Shown here in pieces: positions 1-6,171 of a DNA stretch of 8,875 bases; position 1 is the stretch's first letter; each line of letters begins with the position of its first letter. A program made the translations under genes and the position numbers. The notes beneath the pieces were generated by a model. It saw nothing but the letters and a program-made list of their open reading frames with translations, made no database searches and was not told the origin of the DNA. The DNA is from Bacilli bacterium (GTDB lineage: Bacteria; Bacillota_I; Bacilli_A; RF39; UBA660): NCBI GenBank assembly GCA_016283075.1, contig JAEEMF010000059.1:1-8875 (forward strand), read 5' to 3'.

Positions 1-1
1 A

Positions 2-667
2 TTTACTTATATATATAATTCATCATATGTAGAAAAGTATATAAAAAAGAACTATAAAGATTACTCTATAGTATCAAAAGATTATGAATATTTAGATCAT
101 TTTTGGTCTACATATTATGATATAGATGAAGATTTTTTTAATAAAGATATTATATGTAATACTACACTTAAAAATGATAAAACAAATATGTATGTTACAA
201 TACCCTTCTATCATCCTATAAGATGGATATATAGAGATTCTCAGTACGGTAGAAAAAATATGAAAGAAATGGTTAAAGAATATACTAAATACTGGAATAA
301 ACTTAATGACGTAAAAGATACTTATAACTTAGAAATGAAAGTATCAACAGCAAGACTTACAGAAGCAAGTAATCTTGATATAAGTGACTTATTAATATAT
401 ATAAATAGTGATAACTTAAGTGATACTACTATTAATGATATATTAGATAGTATTAAAAACATAGAAACAAGTCTTAAAATATATGAATTAGATGTAATAC
501 TAGCAAATAGTAAAACTTATAAATCATTAGATCCATATATAAACAATAACTATAGAACAATGAATATTGAATTTAAAAATGAAAGATCAGCTAGTAATAT
601 AACAGTATTCCATAAAATTGAATCAAGAAATGATTGGTTAGTAGATTACTTCACTTTAAAGATTTAG
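2..667 (+). CDS. Unrecognised protein, C-terminal 221 residues (5' end outside window)
   Basis: The reading frame is open from base 2 to the TAG at 665-667, and the first Met in the window (188-190) has no Shine-Dalgarno sequence before it. The true start is therefore outside the window and this is the 3' part of a longer gene. The visible part is polar and rich in Asn, Tyr, Ile and Lys. It has no transmembrane segment, no signal peptide and no catalytic motif that I recognise. An aromatic stretch (FYHPIRWIYRDSQYGR, around visible residues 69-84) is followed by a mostly helical, charged region containing a possible amphipathic helix, and the protein ends in DWLVDYFTLKI. No function is assigned. 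A strong hairpin terminator begins within its last codons, so it ends its transcription unit. The coding call is firm; identity is unknown. Confidence 0.85.
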   Translation, partial: FTYIYNSSYVEKYIKKNYKDYSIVSKDYEYLDHFWSTYYDIDEDFFNKDIICNTTLKNDKTNMYVTIPFYHPIRWIYRDSQYGRKNMKEMVKEYTKYWNKLNDVKDTYNLEMKVSTARLTEASNLDISDLLIYINSDNLSDTTINDILDSIKNIETSLKIYELDVILANSKTYKSLDPYINNNYRTMNIEFKNERSASNITVFHKIESRNDWLVDYFTLKI

Positions 668-687
668 AATTATTCTAAATCTTTTTT
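658..687 (+). terminator. Intrinsic terminator of the first gene
   Basis: Left arm AAAGATTTAGAAT (658-670) and right arm ATTCTAAATCTTT (672-684) are exact complements, followed by a T run to 687. The inner bases must open to form the loop. The TAG stop codon at 665-667 is inside the left arm. Confidence 0.85.
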
Positions 688-690
688 ATA

Positions 691-722
691 TATAAAAATA
701 AGACACATTTATTGTCTTATTT
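691..722 (-). terminator. Terminator of the 68-aa gene
   Basis: A 10-bp stem (696-705 with 713-722, AAATAAGACA/TGTCTTATTT) has a 7-nt loop. On the minus strand it is followed by TTTTTATA. A T-rich run on the other side (ttcttttt) means it may also work for plus-strand transcription. The stop codon of the minus-strand gene (717-719) lies in the stem. Confidence 0.75.
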
Positions 723-923
723 CTTTTTAACAATCATAACCCATTTTTCTTTTAAAGATAAATGTTTAAATTCATAACCATATTGGGGAAGTTCTTTCTT
801 AAATGAAAGAAAAGCATGATCAAAATCAAAACCAACTATCTTTTTTACTTCATCAAAAGATAATTTATATTCATCTTTATTATGCTTTTTAACATATTCC
901 CATAAAGGTTCATATTTACTCAT
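717..923 (-). CDS. Conserved small hypothetical protein (68 aa)
   Basis: This is a short cytosolic protein with no membrane segment or signal peptide. It opens with a YEPLWEYVKKHNKDEYKLSFDEVKKIVGF-type segment, that is, a helix, then the phrase LSFDEVKKIVG, then a basic C-terminal half ending KKK. The pattern resembles small Bacillota proteins of the DUF7662 type (start Y-x-x-L-x-x-Y, then 'L-T/S-F-x-E-I'); this comes from memory and is tentative. The ATG at 921-923 is preceded by AGGAGAG at a normal distance. Its own promoter (948-976) sits just after the upstream operon's terminator, so it is probably monocistronic. Function unknown. Confidence 0.8.
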   Translation of the reverse strand: MSKYEPLWEYVKKHNKDEYKLSFDEVKKIVGFDFDHAFLSFKKELPQYGYEFKHLSLKEKWVMIVKKK

Positions 924-947
924 ATTACTCTCCTATTCTATAAGAAT

Positions 948-976
948 ATTATAATAAAGTTAAATTCTATTTGCAA
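948..976 (-). promoter_or_regulatory. Sigma-70-type promoter of the 68-aa gene
   Basis: Read on the minus strand: -35 TTGCAA (971-976), a 17-bp spacer and a perfect -10 TATAAT (948-953). The ATG lies about 25 bp downstream of the -10. It starts right beside the terminator of the racemase gene, so the 68-aa gene is separately transcribed. Confidence 0.7.
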
Positions 977-980
977 TAAA

Positions 981-1005
981 GTAAAACCACCATATATGGC
1001 GGTTT
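981..1005 (-). terminator. Terminator of the M20-racemase operon
   Basis: On the minus strand the RNA reads AAACCGCCA, a TATA loop, then TGGTGGTTT, followed by TACTTTATT. All positions pair, with one G-U wobble that only exists in the minus-strand transcript (A/C mismatch on the other strand). This shows the terminator works in the direction of the operon. It overlaps the stop codon at 1004-1006. Confidence 0.75.
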
Positions 1006-1768
1006 ATTCATTATAAAATTCAACACATCCAGAGATAGTAGCTTTAATAACTTTATCATTATAAAGAATTGTTTTTATATTAATAATATTATTTGAAGGC
1101 TGTACTATATCAAGAGAAACAGATTTATATAATCTAAAAGTTTCATATATTCCAACTGCCGTGGTACCTGAACCACATGCAGTTTCTTTAAACCAAGTAT
1201 TTATCTCTTGAACATATACATATGGAGTTAAATATATATTACTATTAATTCTTTTTATATACATAACCCCTACTGCAGGTTCATCTAAAAGATTATTACT
1301 TTTTATTAAAAACTTAGAGTATTCTTCTAGTTTAAGATCTTCTTTATATTCACAAATAATATGTGATATACCTGGCATTTTAATAATAGAAGTATTATTT
1401 ATACCCTTATCTATGGATATATTATCTATAGGCATATTAACCCATACATTTTTACCATTTATTCCGCCTTTTAAAGATACATTTACTCCAAGTATGTCTA
1501 TATCTAATTCTCCATCTTTTCCTTTTAAATAATAGTATATAGCGCTTCTAGCAGCATTACCACAAAACTCTCCACCTGACATAAGAAGCATAGGTTTATT
1601 AATATCACCATTAACAAATCCAACTTGTTCTACAAAATTATATTTATTTAATAAGTAATCATTTATTTCTTTTCTTCTTTCTTTATCATAGCATATACCT
1701 TCAACTAGAATAGTAGGATTACCAGACGGAATATAAATATTATATTTTAAATTCTCAAATATCCCCAT
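1004..1768 (-). CDS. CntK-like (DapF-fold) amino acid racemase, probable histidine racemase
   Basis: This 254-aa protein belongs to the cofactor-independent DapF fold, which racemises amino acids with two cysteines acting as acid and base. Both are present: Cys69 in SGGEFCGNAAR and Cys198 in ETACGSGTTAV. The N-terminal IPSGNPTILVE and the EQVGF segment (residues 47-51) match the way I recall S. aureus CntK, the histidine racemase of staphylopine synthesis (NPSGN-TILV, EQVGF, SGNEFCGN, CGSGT). The DapF signatures HGxGNDF and the substrate-carboxylate motif WERGxGxTxACGTG are missing; here the second Cys is preceded by WFKETA. It is probably not a diaminopimelate epimerase. The start overlaps the M20 gene by 14 bp and has only a weak Shine-Dalgarno (GAG), so translational coupling is likely. 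No cntL (nicotianamine-synthase-like) or cntM (opine dehydrogenase) gene lies in the window. Fold is certain; substrate is inferred. Confidence 0.85.
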   Translation of the reverse strand: MGIFENLKYNIYIPSGNPTILVEGICYDKERRKEINDYLLNKYNFVEQVGFVNGDINKPMLLMSGGEFCGNAARSAIYYYLKGKDGELDIDILGVNVSLKGGINGKNVWVNMPIDNISIDKGINNTSIIKMPGISHIICEYKEDLKLEEYSKFLIKSNNLLDEPAVGVMYIKRINSNIYLTPYVYVQEINTWFKETACGSGTTAVGIYETFRLYKSVSLDIVQPSNNIINIKTILYNDKVIKATISGCVEFYNE

Positions 1769-2789
1769 TATAATACTCGATAATTTTCTTATATAAATAT
1801 TCCGTCTTGTCTAAACTACTACATAGTATATACTCATTTTTTTGGTGTGATGTATCAGGTCCTGGCCCTAATATAATAAAGTTCTTATCAACAAATGATC
1901 CTTCAGTTAAATAACATTTAGTTTGTTTTTCAGTGGATAACTTTTCTAAAAAAGATATATCACTATTATTTATATTAGGTAGAATACTATTCTTAACAAT
2001 TAAATTAGATTTATAATTATTTAATTCATTTTTAATATAATCTAATATATATTCTATATCAGAAGGAATTGCTATTCTAAAATCAATAGTAATTGTACAT
2101 TTACCCGGCACTGAATTAACTGTTTCTCCACCATTTATCATTCCTATATTCATAGTAGTATAAGGTATATCAAAATCATTTGATATATTTGATTTAATAC
2201 TGTTTTCATAAAAAACTTTCAATCTATTAATAAAGTTAACACATTCATAAATAGCATTTATACCCTTATCAGGAGTAGATGAGTGACACTTCTTACCAAA
2301 GAATTCTATTTCTAATTCTAGTACTCCCTTAGTACCATAAATAGGAATATTATTAGTAGGTTCTCCTATTATTACATTGGGAGTATTAATCATATTAGAA
2401 ATAGTTTTAATGCCTTCAAAACTTATTTCTTCATCATTGGTAAAATAAAGTGCTATTTTATTTTTAGTTAAATCTAATTTTGATATAGCTGATAATATTG
2501 ATGCAATACCACCTTTCATATCACATGTTCCAAGTCCAATTAATTTATCTCCGTCTTCTTTAAGAATAAATGGATCTCCATCCCAAGATTCATAATCAAC
2601 TGTATCCGTGTGTCCTATAAATCCTATAGGAGCGTTTATATCATTATATGCTACTAAACACTTATTAATTCTTTTAGTAATAAAATTATATTCTTTCAAA
2701 TAACTTTCTATATAGTCCATTATTAACTTATTCTCTTTATCTCTTATAGTGTTAAAACTTACTAGTTTTCTTAATATTTCCTTATTCAT
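1755..2789 (-). CDS. M20-family zinc metallohydrolase (ArgE/DapE-like deacylase or dipeptidase)
   Basis: This 344-aa protein has the full M20 active site: His60 and Asp62 in GHTDTVD, bridging Asp90 in GLGTCDMKGG, catalytic Glu120 and metal Glu121 in NDEE, Glu143 in IGEPTN, His169 in CHSSTP opening the lid domain, and His315 in GPGPDTSHQKNEYI. The family cleaves N-acyl amino acids or short peptides with one or two zinc ions in the cytosol. The length suits the ArgE/DapE group. I chose the ATG at 2787-2789 because GAGAGGAG precedes it at good spacing; an in-frame ATG 27 bp upstream has no Shine-Dalgarno. It is the first gene of an operon with the racemase, and an attenuator precedes it. A paired hydrolase and racemase suggests release and epimerisation of an amino acid. 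A DapE-DapF pair is the alternative, disfavoured by the partner's motifs. It ends in TGA. Confidence 0.88.
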   Translation of the reverse strand: MNKEILRKLVSFNTIRDKENKLIMDYIESYLKEYNFITKRINKCLVAYNDINAPIGFIGHTDTVDYESWDGDPFILKEDGDKLIGLGTCDMKGGIASILSAISKLDLTKNKIALYFTNDEEISFEGIKTISNMINTPNVIIGEPTNNIPIYGTKGVLELEIEFFGKKCHSSTPDKGINAIYECVNFINRLKVFYENSIKSNISNDFDIPYTTMNIGMINGGETVNSVPGKCTITIDFRIAIPSDIEYILDYIKNELNNYKSNLIVKNSILPNINNSDISFLEKLSTEKQTKCYLTEGSFVDKNFIILGPGPDTSHQKNEYILCSSLDKTEYLYKKIIEYYNGDI

Positions 2790-2834
2790 ATATATTCTCC
2801 TCTCTAATATATGCATTGCTTAGACCAAGAATAT

Positions 2835-2871
2835 ATATAAAAAATACAGGTCATATTCAAACCTGTATTTT
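2835..2871 (-). terminator. Regulated terminator of the attenuator (segments 4:5)
   Basis: The minus-strand RNA forms an 11-bp stem, AAAATACAGGT (2861-2871) with ACCTGTATTTT (2841-2851), with a 9-nt loop and then TTATATATATTC. It lies between the promoter and the first gene of the operon, so it can only be regulatory. Its left arm also pairs with an upstream segment (2890-2897), which would prevent it forming. Confidence 0.75.
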
Positions 2872-2938
2872 ATTTATAATATAGAATTCATACAGGTATA
2901 AGCAACGCAAAAACCACTTATACCTATAATCGATTTTT

Positions 2939-3001
2939 TTATCGATGAGTATAAGTGTTACCTATATGATGCCAATTAAAATTCATAGTTATTCTTTTCA
3001 T
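2939..3001 (-). CDS. Leader peptide with Trp-His-His, 20 aa
   Basis: A 20-codon reading frame starts at the ATG at 2999-3001 and ends at the TAA at 2939-2941. The peptide begins MKRITM and continues NFNWHHIGNTYTHR. A Shine-Dalgarno-like AAAGGA lies about 10 nt before the ATG. Three of 20 residues are His, two of them adjacent, next to the only Trp. The last part of the frame overlaps hairpin segment 1 of the leader, as in amino acid operon leader peptides such as HisL or TrpL. His19 lies beyond segment 1, so only stalls at codons around 7-12 would free it. The likely sensed amino acid is histidine (tandem codons), with Trp or Asn as alternatives. It is a regulatory peptide and probably has no other function. 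Confidence 0.65.
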   Translation of the reverse strand: MKRITMNFNWHHIGNTYTHR

Positions 3002-3017
3002 ATAAATAACATCCTTT

Positions 3018-3035
3018 CCATCAGATATCTGATGG
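3018..3035 (-). promoter_or_regulatory. Perfect 18-bp palindrome at the leader start
   Basis: CCATCAGATATCTGATGG is perfectly self-complementary. It covers the predicted transcription start (about 3033-3034) of the minus-strand leader. It could be an operator for a dimeric repressor. In RNA it could be a 5' hairpin placed just before the leader-peptide Shine-Dalgarno. Confidence 0.5.
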
Positions 3036-3039
3036 TTTA

Positions 3040-3068
3040 AAAATATCACATTAAATACTTAAAGTCAA
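3040..3068 (-). promoter_or_regulatory. Promoter of the leader/M20/racemase operon
   Basis: Minus strand: -35 TTGACT (3063-3068), 17-bp spacer, -10 TATTTT (3040-3045) with an extended TGA in front. The -10 is imperfect, but the -35 matches five of six and the TG motif compensates. It runs back to back with the promoter of the 109-aa gene. Confidence 0.65.
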
Positions 3069-3073
3069 TAATA

Positions 3074-3082
3074 TGTTATAAT
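3074..3082 (+). promoter_or_regulatory. Extended -10 promoter of the 109-aa membrane protein gene
   Basis: TGTTATAAT gives an extended -10 (TGn followed by perfect TATAAT, 3077-3082). No clear -35 is present at 17 bp. The ATG is only 17 bp downstream of the -10, so the 5' untranslated region is very short, with AGGTGAT (3089-3095) as the ribosome binding site. Confidence 0.65.
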
Positions 3083-3098
3083 ATACTTAGGTGATAAT

Positions 3099-3428
3099 AT
3101 GAAAGTATATTTAAAAGACTATATTAAAGAAATTGATGAATTATTAGAAAGTAAAAAAGATATTAATGAAGAGGATATAAAGAAACACTTAGTTAAAATA
3201 GAATTCTTTCAACACGAAAGATTAATTCATCTACTAGTAACACTTATATATGCAGTACTATTTGTATTATTTATAAGACTAGGTTTAGAAAATCCTCTAT
3301 TTAATATAATAGTACTAATATTAATGATATTCCTTCTATTCTATGTAGCACACTACTTTAGATTAGAAAATGGAGTTCAGTACTTATATAAACAATATGA
3401 TAAGATGCTAGAAAAGAAAGAAAAATAA
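3099..3428 (+). CDS. Small two-TM conserved membrane protein (109 aa)
   Basis: A charged, helical N-terminal region (residues 1-38, with ELLESKKDINEEDIKKHL) precedes two membrane segments, about 42-63 and 67-87. A C-terminal helix follows (ENGVQYLYKQYDKMLEKKEK). The motif FFQHERLIHL at the edge of TM1 and HYFRLENGVQ-LY after TM2 match a small family I recall as uncharacterised membrane proteins in clostridia and relatives; no function is known to me. Both ends should be cytoplasmic given the two segments and the Lys-rich tails. The gene is alone between a divergent operon and a convergent one, with its own promoter and a shared terminator. Confidence 0.85.
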   Translation: MKVYLKDYIKEIDELLESKKDINEEDIKKHLVKIEFFQHERLIHLLVTLIYAVLFVLFIRLGLENPLFNIIVLILMIFLLFYVAHYFRLENGVQYLYKQYDKMLEKKEK

Positions 3429-3460
3429 AACAGTTTAGAATAAATCTAAACTGTTTTATT
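3424..3460. terminator. Bidirectional terminator between convergent genes
   Basis: A perfect 16-bp stem (3424-3439 with 3445-3460; core AAAACAGTTTAGA) has a 5-nt loop and a U-rich tail in both directions. The stop codon of the 109-aa gene (3426-3428) and that of the VanZ-like gene (3446-3448) both lie within it. Confidence 0.9.
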
Positions 3461-3976
3461 ATTAAATATTTTTACTGATAATACACCTATAAATACTCCA
3501 AACGTATTTAGTATTAAATCATCTACATCAGTATTTCTACCGATAAATAGCTGAACTAACTCAATAAATAGTGATATATAAAAGCCATATAGAATAGTCT
3601 TTATATCACTTGTCTTCCATATCGTCTTAATAAGAATACCTACAGGAATAAATAAACATATATTACCAAGTAAACTTATTATTAGATAAGAAGAATTCCC
3701 ACTTTTAAGTTCTATCATAGTATCATATAAAATTTTAAAAGGAATAATATTTATTCTTTTTAAAGAAATATTATAAATACTAAATTTCAAACTTGAAGTA
3801 AAAGCTTGAGAAAATACTCATATCAAAAAACAGCAAAATACAAGTAATAATAATTCTCGTTTAAAATCTATATTGTTATTCTTAAAGATAATAATTATTC
3901 TAATTACTAAATATATAGGAATAAAAGCTAATATGCATGGAAGCATGTTAGCTATATATCTTATAATCTCATTCAT
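3446..3976 (-). pseudogene. VanZ-like family gene with an in-frame TGA at codon 53
   Basis: From the ATG at 3974-3976 the frame runs 177 codons to the TAG at 3446-3448, broken by one TGA at 3818-3820 (codon 53). The reconstructed product is a typical VanZ-like membrane protein: an N-terminal TM (about 12-31), a second TM interrupted by the TGA (about 42-59), then INIIPFKI, a LLGNICLFIPVGIL membrane segment, SLFIELVQLFIGRNTDVDDLILNTFGVFIG and a basic tail. Length and motif order fit the VanZ family. The ATG overlaps the stop of the preceding DUF4173 gene (TAATG), which supports this start and translational coupling. The remaining 114-codon part could only start at TTG 3788-3790, which has no Shine-Dalgarno. 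A single TGG-to-TGA change would explain the break. The family was named for VanZ, linked to teicoplanin resistance; most relatives have no assigned role. Confidence 0.75.
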
Positions 3977-5442
3977 TAATGCAACTCTTTTTTATACATT
4001 TTAAGTTTTTCATGGGCTATATCACTAGATATACTATATTCAAATATTGTTCTATTTTCTAAAGATTTAAGATAGTCATATAAGTAAAAAATTAAATGAG
4101 TTCCATTTTGCAATTCATAATCTTCAATTGTTAGGCCTTTATCTTTTAACTCGGTATATAAATCAAATAATAAAGGAATATTATCAGATGAATTATTCAT
4201 TAAATAATATATATCTATCTTACCAGTCTTATGAAATCTTTTAATATTATTACTTGCTATAAAGTAATTTGATGGAAATAATGCTAGTAATGTATACATA
4301 GTAGCAACTATAATTACATATGCATTTAATATATTTATCTTAGAATTAATTACATACATAAATGTAGGTACAAGCATTATTGTCTCAGTAATAAGTGATA
4401 CAAAAACAAGTAATCTTAATATTGTGTATCCATATGCTGCCTCATATAAATGCATTCTATAGAATGATGATATTATAATTATAAGTGTTAAGAATATCAT
4501 TACAATACTCATAATATTATTATACTTATTATCTTTATCGGACATTTTAGATATTAATAATATTACTATATTAATAAATGAAATAAACATTAATTGGAAG
4601 AATCCAGTTCTTGCATATTGCGCATAATTAATAGTACCTAATCCATGATGGAACATAAGTGATCTTATTTGAATAAAATCAAATATAATATATACAACAT
4701 TTAATGTAGTAAGAAGAAGTTTTAAGGTAAACTTATCTAATTTATATTTCTTACCTTCATCAGAATCGCTATCTTCTTTATAATCACTAAGTAAATATTT
4801 AAGAGTACCTCCCATATAAATAAATAGAAGAACCATAAAAAATACTCTTGCTACAATATCCCATATCTTTATATTTTCAAATAAGCTAGGGATCTTATAT
4901 ATAGTGTTATCATATATAGTTTTAAAAATACTTCCAAATAACATATCAGCACTAGATAATAAAACAAGTACTACTATTACAATAGGAATAACTATTATAA
5001 ATGATTTTAATTTTTGATTATCTTTTTTAGGTTTCTTTGGTGTTTTGCCAAAACTATCTTCAATACTATAAATAAAATCTCCAACATAGTTTAAAGATTT
5101 AAAGCCTACTCTAAGACAATCTATAAATAAATTACTAAACTTGGTATAGTTTTTAAATGAATATACATACATAAGTATAAACATACCTGTAATAGCTATT
5201 ACATTTAAATATTCAAAGTCTTCATTATCATATATAACAAACGATAATGATAATAAAACAATTGGGATTATAAATAATAATCCTTTTTTATTAAAAATCT
5301 TTTTATTCTTATTTAAAACATGATAAATAAATATCAAAACTGGAATATTAAAAAGTAGTACATTTAAACCTAATGTTCTTCCGAAAAATAATATAGAATT
5401 ATATATACATAGTAATACTAAATATAAAACTGAACTATTCAT
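3976..5442 (-). CDS. DUF4173 multi-pass membrane protein (488 aa)
   Basis: An integral membrane protein with roughly ten to twelve hydrophobic segments and a soluble C-terminal tail. Recognisable DUF4173 blocks are YARTGFFQL (about 276-284), YEAAYGYTILRLL (about 333-345) and NYFIASNNIKRF (about 392-403), after which IDIYYLMNNSSDNIPLL follows as in the family. A basic-acidic linker (KTPKKPKKDNQK) separates the first TM cluster. I start it at the ATG 5440-5442, which has AAAGGAG at 7 nt; an ATG 18 bp further up overlaps that Shine-Dalgarno. It overlaps the end of the XRE gene by 8 bp and its stop overlaps the VanZ-like start, so all are in one operon. The biochemical role of DUF4173 is unknown. 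Confidence 0.9.
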   Translation of the reverse strand: MNSSVLYLVLLCIYNSILFFGRTLGLNVLLFNIPVLIFIYHVLNKNKKIFNKKGLLFIIPIVLLSLSFVIYDNEDFEYLNVIAITGMFILMYVYSFKNYTKFSNLFIDCLRVGFKSLNYVGDFIYSIEDSFGKTPKKPKKDNQKLKSFIIVIPIVIVVLVLLSSADMLFGSIFKTIYDNTIYKIPSLFENIKIWDIVARVFFMVLLFIYMGGTLKYLLSDYKEDSDSDEGKKYKLDKFTLKLLLTTLNVVYIIFDFIQIRSLMFHHGLGTINYAQYARTGFFQLMFISFINIVILLISKMSDKDNKYNNIMSIVMIFLTLIIIISSFYRMHLYEAAYGYTILRLLVFVSLITETIMLVPTFMYVINSKINILNAYVIIVATMYTLLALFPSNYFIASNNIKRFHKTGKIDIYYLMNNSSDNIPLLFDLYTELKDKGLTIEDYELQNGTHLIFYLYDYLKSLENRTIFEYSISSDIAHEKLKMYKKELH

Positions 5443-5650
5443 GTTTATTCTCCTTTTCATAATCTAATATATCTCCTGGTTTACAATCTAAAACTTCACA
5501 TATTTTTTCAAGTGTTGAAAATCTAATTGCTTTACCCTTACCTGTTTTTAGTATTGATAAATTAGCCTGAGTAATACCAATCTTTTCAGCAAGTTCTTGT
5601 GAAGATATTTTTCTTTTGGCCATCATAACATCTAAATTAACAATTATCAT
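5435..5650 (-). CDS. YozG-like XRE family transcriptional regulator (71 aa)
   Basis: A single helix-turn-helix of the Cro/CI (XRE) type fills the protein: MIIVNLDVMMAKRKISSQELAEKIG, then ITQANLSILKTGKGKAIRFSTLEKIC as recognition and following helices, then LDCKPGDILDY. The phrases 'NLSILKTGKxKAIRFSTLE' and 'CKPGDILxY' are hallmarks of the short YozG-type regulators that are paired with DUF2975 proteins in many Bacillota. The ATG at 5648-5650 is preceded by AGAGGT. It lies 11 bp after the DUF2975 gene and overlaps the DUF4173 gene. It probably regulates its own operon; the inverted repeat at 6172-6188 is the best candidate site. Confidence 0.93.
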   Translation of the reverse strand: MIIVNLDVMMAKRKISSQELAEKIGITQANLSILKTGKGKAIRFSTLEKICEVLDCKPGDILDYEKENKHE

Positions 5651-5661
5651 AATGTTACCTC

Positions 5662-6111
5662 TTATATAGTAAGATCATTTTCAATCTTACAATCAGTTGC
5701 TTGTTTAAATAATTCAGATAATATGTAAAGAGCAACTGATACTCCGAAAAATAAAATACCAAGAAATACTAAAACAATTACGTAATTAATATAAGTATTA
5801 TTCATAATAAATACCATAAACAATAAATCAATAAACCAAAGTATACTAATTAAAAGTGATATAATACCTGCTCTTTTTAAAGTAGTAACATTCTCATAAC
5901 AAAATGGATTATTATCCTCAAGTGATTTAAATAGCTTTATAAATTCATAAACGAATATAAGAGCAAGTACTCCATTAGGATACATAACAAACATAGAATA
6001 AATATAACTTCTAGTATGGTTAAGTAAAAATGGTGATACTCCAATAAGAGGAATCAATAAAACTATTCCTATAATTAATAATATCTTTAAAAACTTTCCT
6101 AATTTACTCAT
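5662..6111 (-). CDS. DUF2975 membrane protein (149 aa)
   Basis: A four-TM protein: segments at about 8-29, 39-58, 80-98 and 105-131. Between TM2 and TM3 is the loop LFKSLEDNNPFCYENVTTLKRAG, and the C-terminus is LSELFKQATDCKIENDLTI; both are the diagnostic DUF2975 motifs. The start is the ATG at 6109-6111, with GGAGGT at about 6 nt; an in-frame ATG 15 bp upstream contains that Shine-Dalgarno. It is the first gene of the operon. DUF2975 proteins are commonly found beside YozG-like regulators and are suspected to control them from the membrane, but this is not established. Confidence 0.93.
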   Translation of the reverse strand: MSKLGKFLKILLIIGIVLLIPLIGVSPFLLNHTRSYIYSMFVMYPNGVLALIFVYEFIKLFKSLEDNNPFCYENVTTLKRAGIISLLISILWFIDLLFMVFIMNNTYINYVIVLVFLGILFFGVSVALYILSELFKQATDCKIENDLTI

Positions 6112-6135
6112 AATAAACCTCCACATCTCAATATG

Positions 6136-6164
6136 ATTATAATTCGTTGCATTTTGAAAGTCAA
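6136..6164 (-). promoter_or_regulatory. Strong promoter of the DUF2975-XRE-DUF4173-VanZ operon
   Basis: Minus strand: -35 TTGACT (6159-6164), 17-bp spacer, perfect -10 TATAAT (6136-6141), the best sigma-70-type promoter in the window. The start codon lies 25 bp downstream of the -10. Confidence 0.85.
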
Positions 6165-6171
6165 TATTTTT

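Larger units (their letters stand above)
2835..3034 (-). promoter_or_regulatory. Ribosome-dependent transcription attenuator upstream of the M20-racemase operon
   Basis: Five segments of the minus-strand leader pair in alternation. Segment 1 (2949-2957, CACTTATAC) pairs with segment 2 (2915-2923, GTATAAGTG), capped by an ATCGAT/ATCGAT helix with an A6 loop. Segment 2 (2917-2928) also pairs over 12 bp, one of them G-U, with segment 3 (2891-2902, CTTATACCTGTA). Segment 3 (2890-2897) pairs over 8 bp with segment 4 (2861-2868). Segment 4 pairs with segment 5 to make the terminator. Segment 1 lies within the coding region of the leader peptide. A ribosome that reaches the stop codon would cover segment 1, allow 2:3 and so allow the terminator. 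A ribosome stalled at Trp10-His12 would leave 1:2 and 3:4 to form, giving read-through. The pairings are seen; the mechanism is inferred. No T-box or lysine-riboswitch signature was found. Confidence 0.75.

Noticed and set aside
1004..1768. Annotation as diaminopimelate epimerase (dapF)
   Set aside because: The fold fits, but the HGxGNDF and WERG motifs needed for diaminopimelate are missing, while CntK-type motifs are present.
2790..2816. Upstream ATG for the M20 gene (adds MHILERRIY)
   Set aside because: No Shine-Dalgarno precedes it; GAGAGGAG precedes the downstream ATG instead.
2817..3034. T-box or lysine riboswitch in the operon leader
   Set aside because: No AGGGTGGNACCGCG-like T-box sequence was found, and no multi-helix lysine riboswitch core. 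The leader peptide and alternating helices explain the region better.
3446..3790. Intact 114-aa VanZ-like protein starting at TTG
   Set aside because: No Shine-Dalgarno precedes the TTG, and the missing N-terminal membrane segments are encoded in frame just upstream.
1755..3976. TGA read as Trp (Mycoplasma-type code)
   Set aside because: All Trp codons in intact genes are TGG despite strong AT bias, and TGA ends the M20 gene in a normal position. The one internal TGA is better seen as a mutation.
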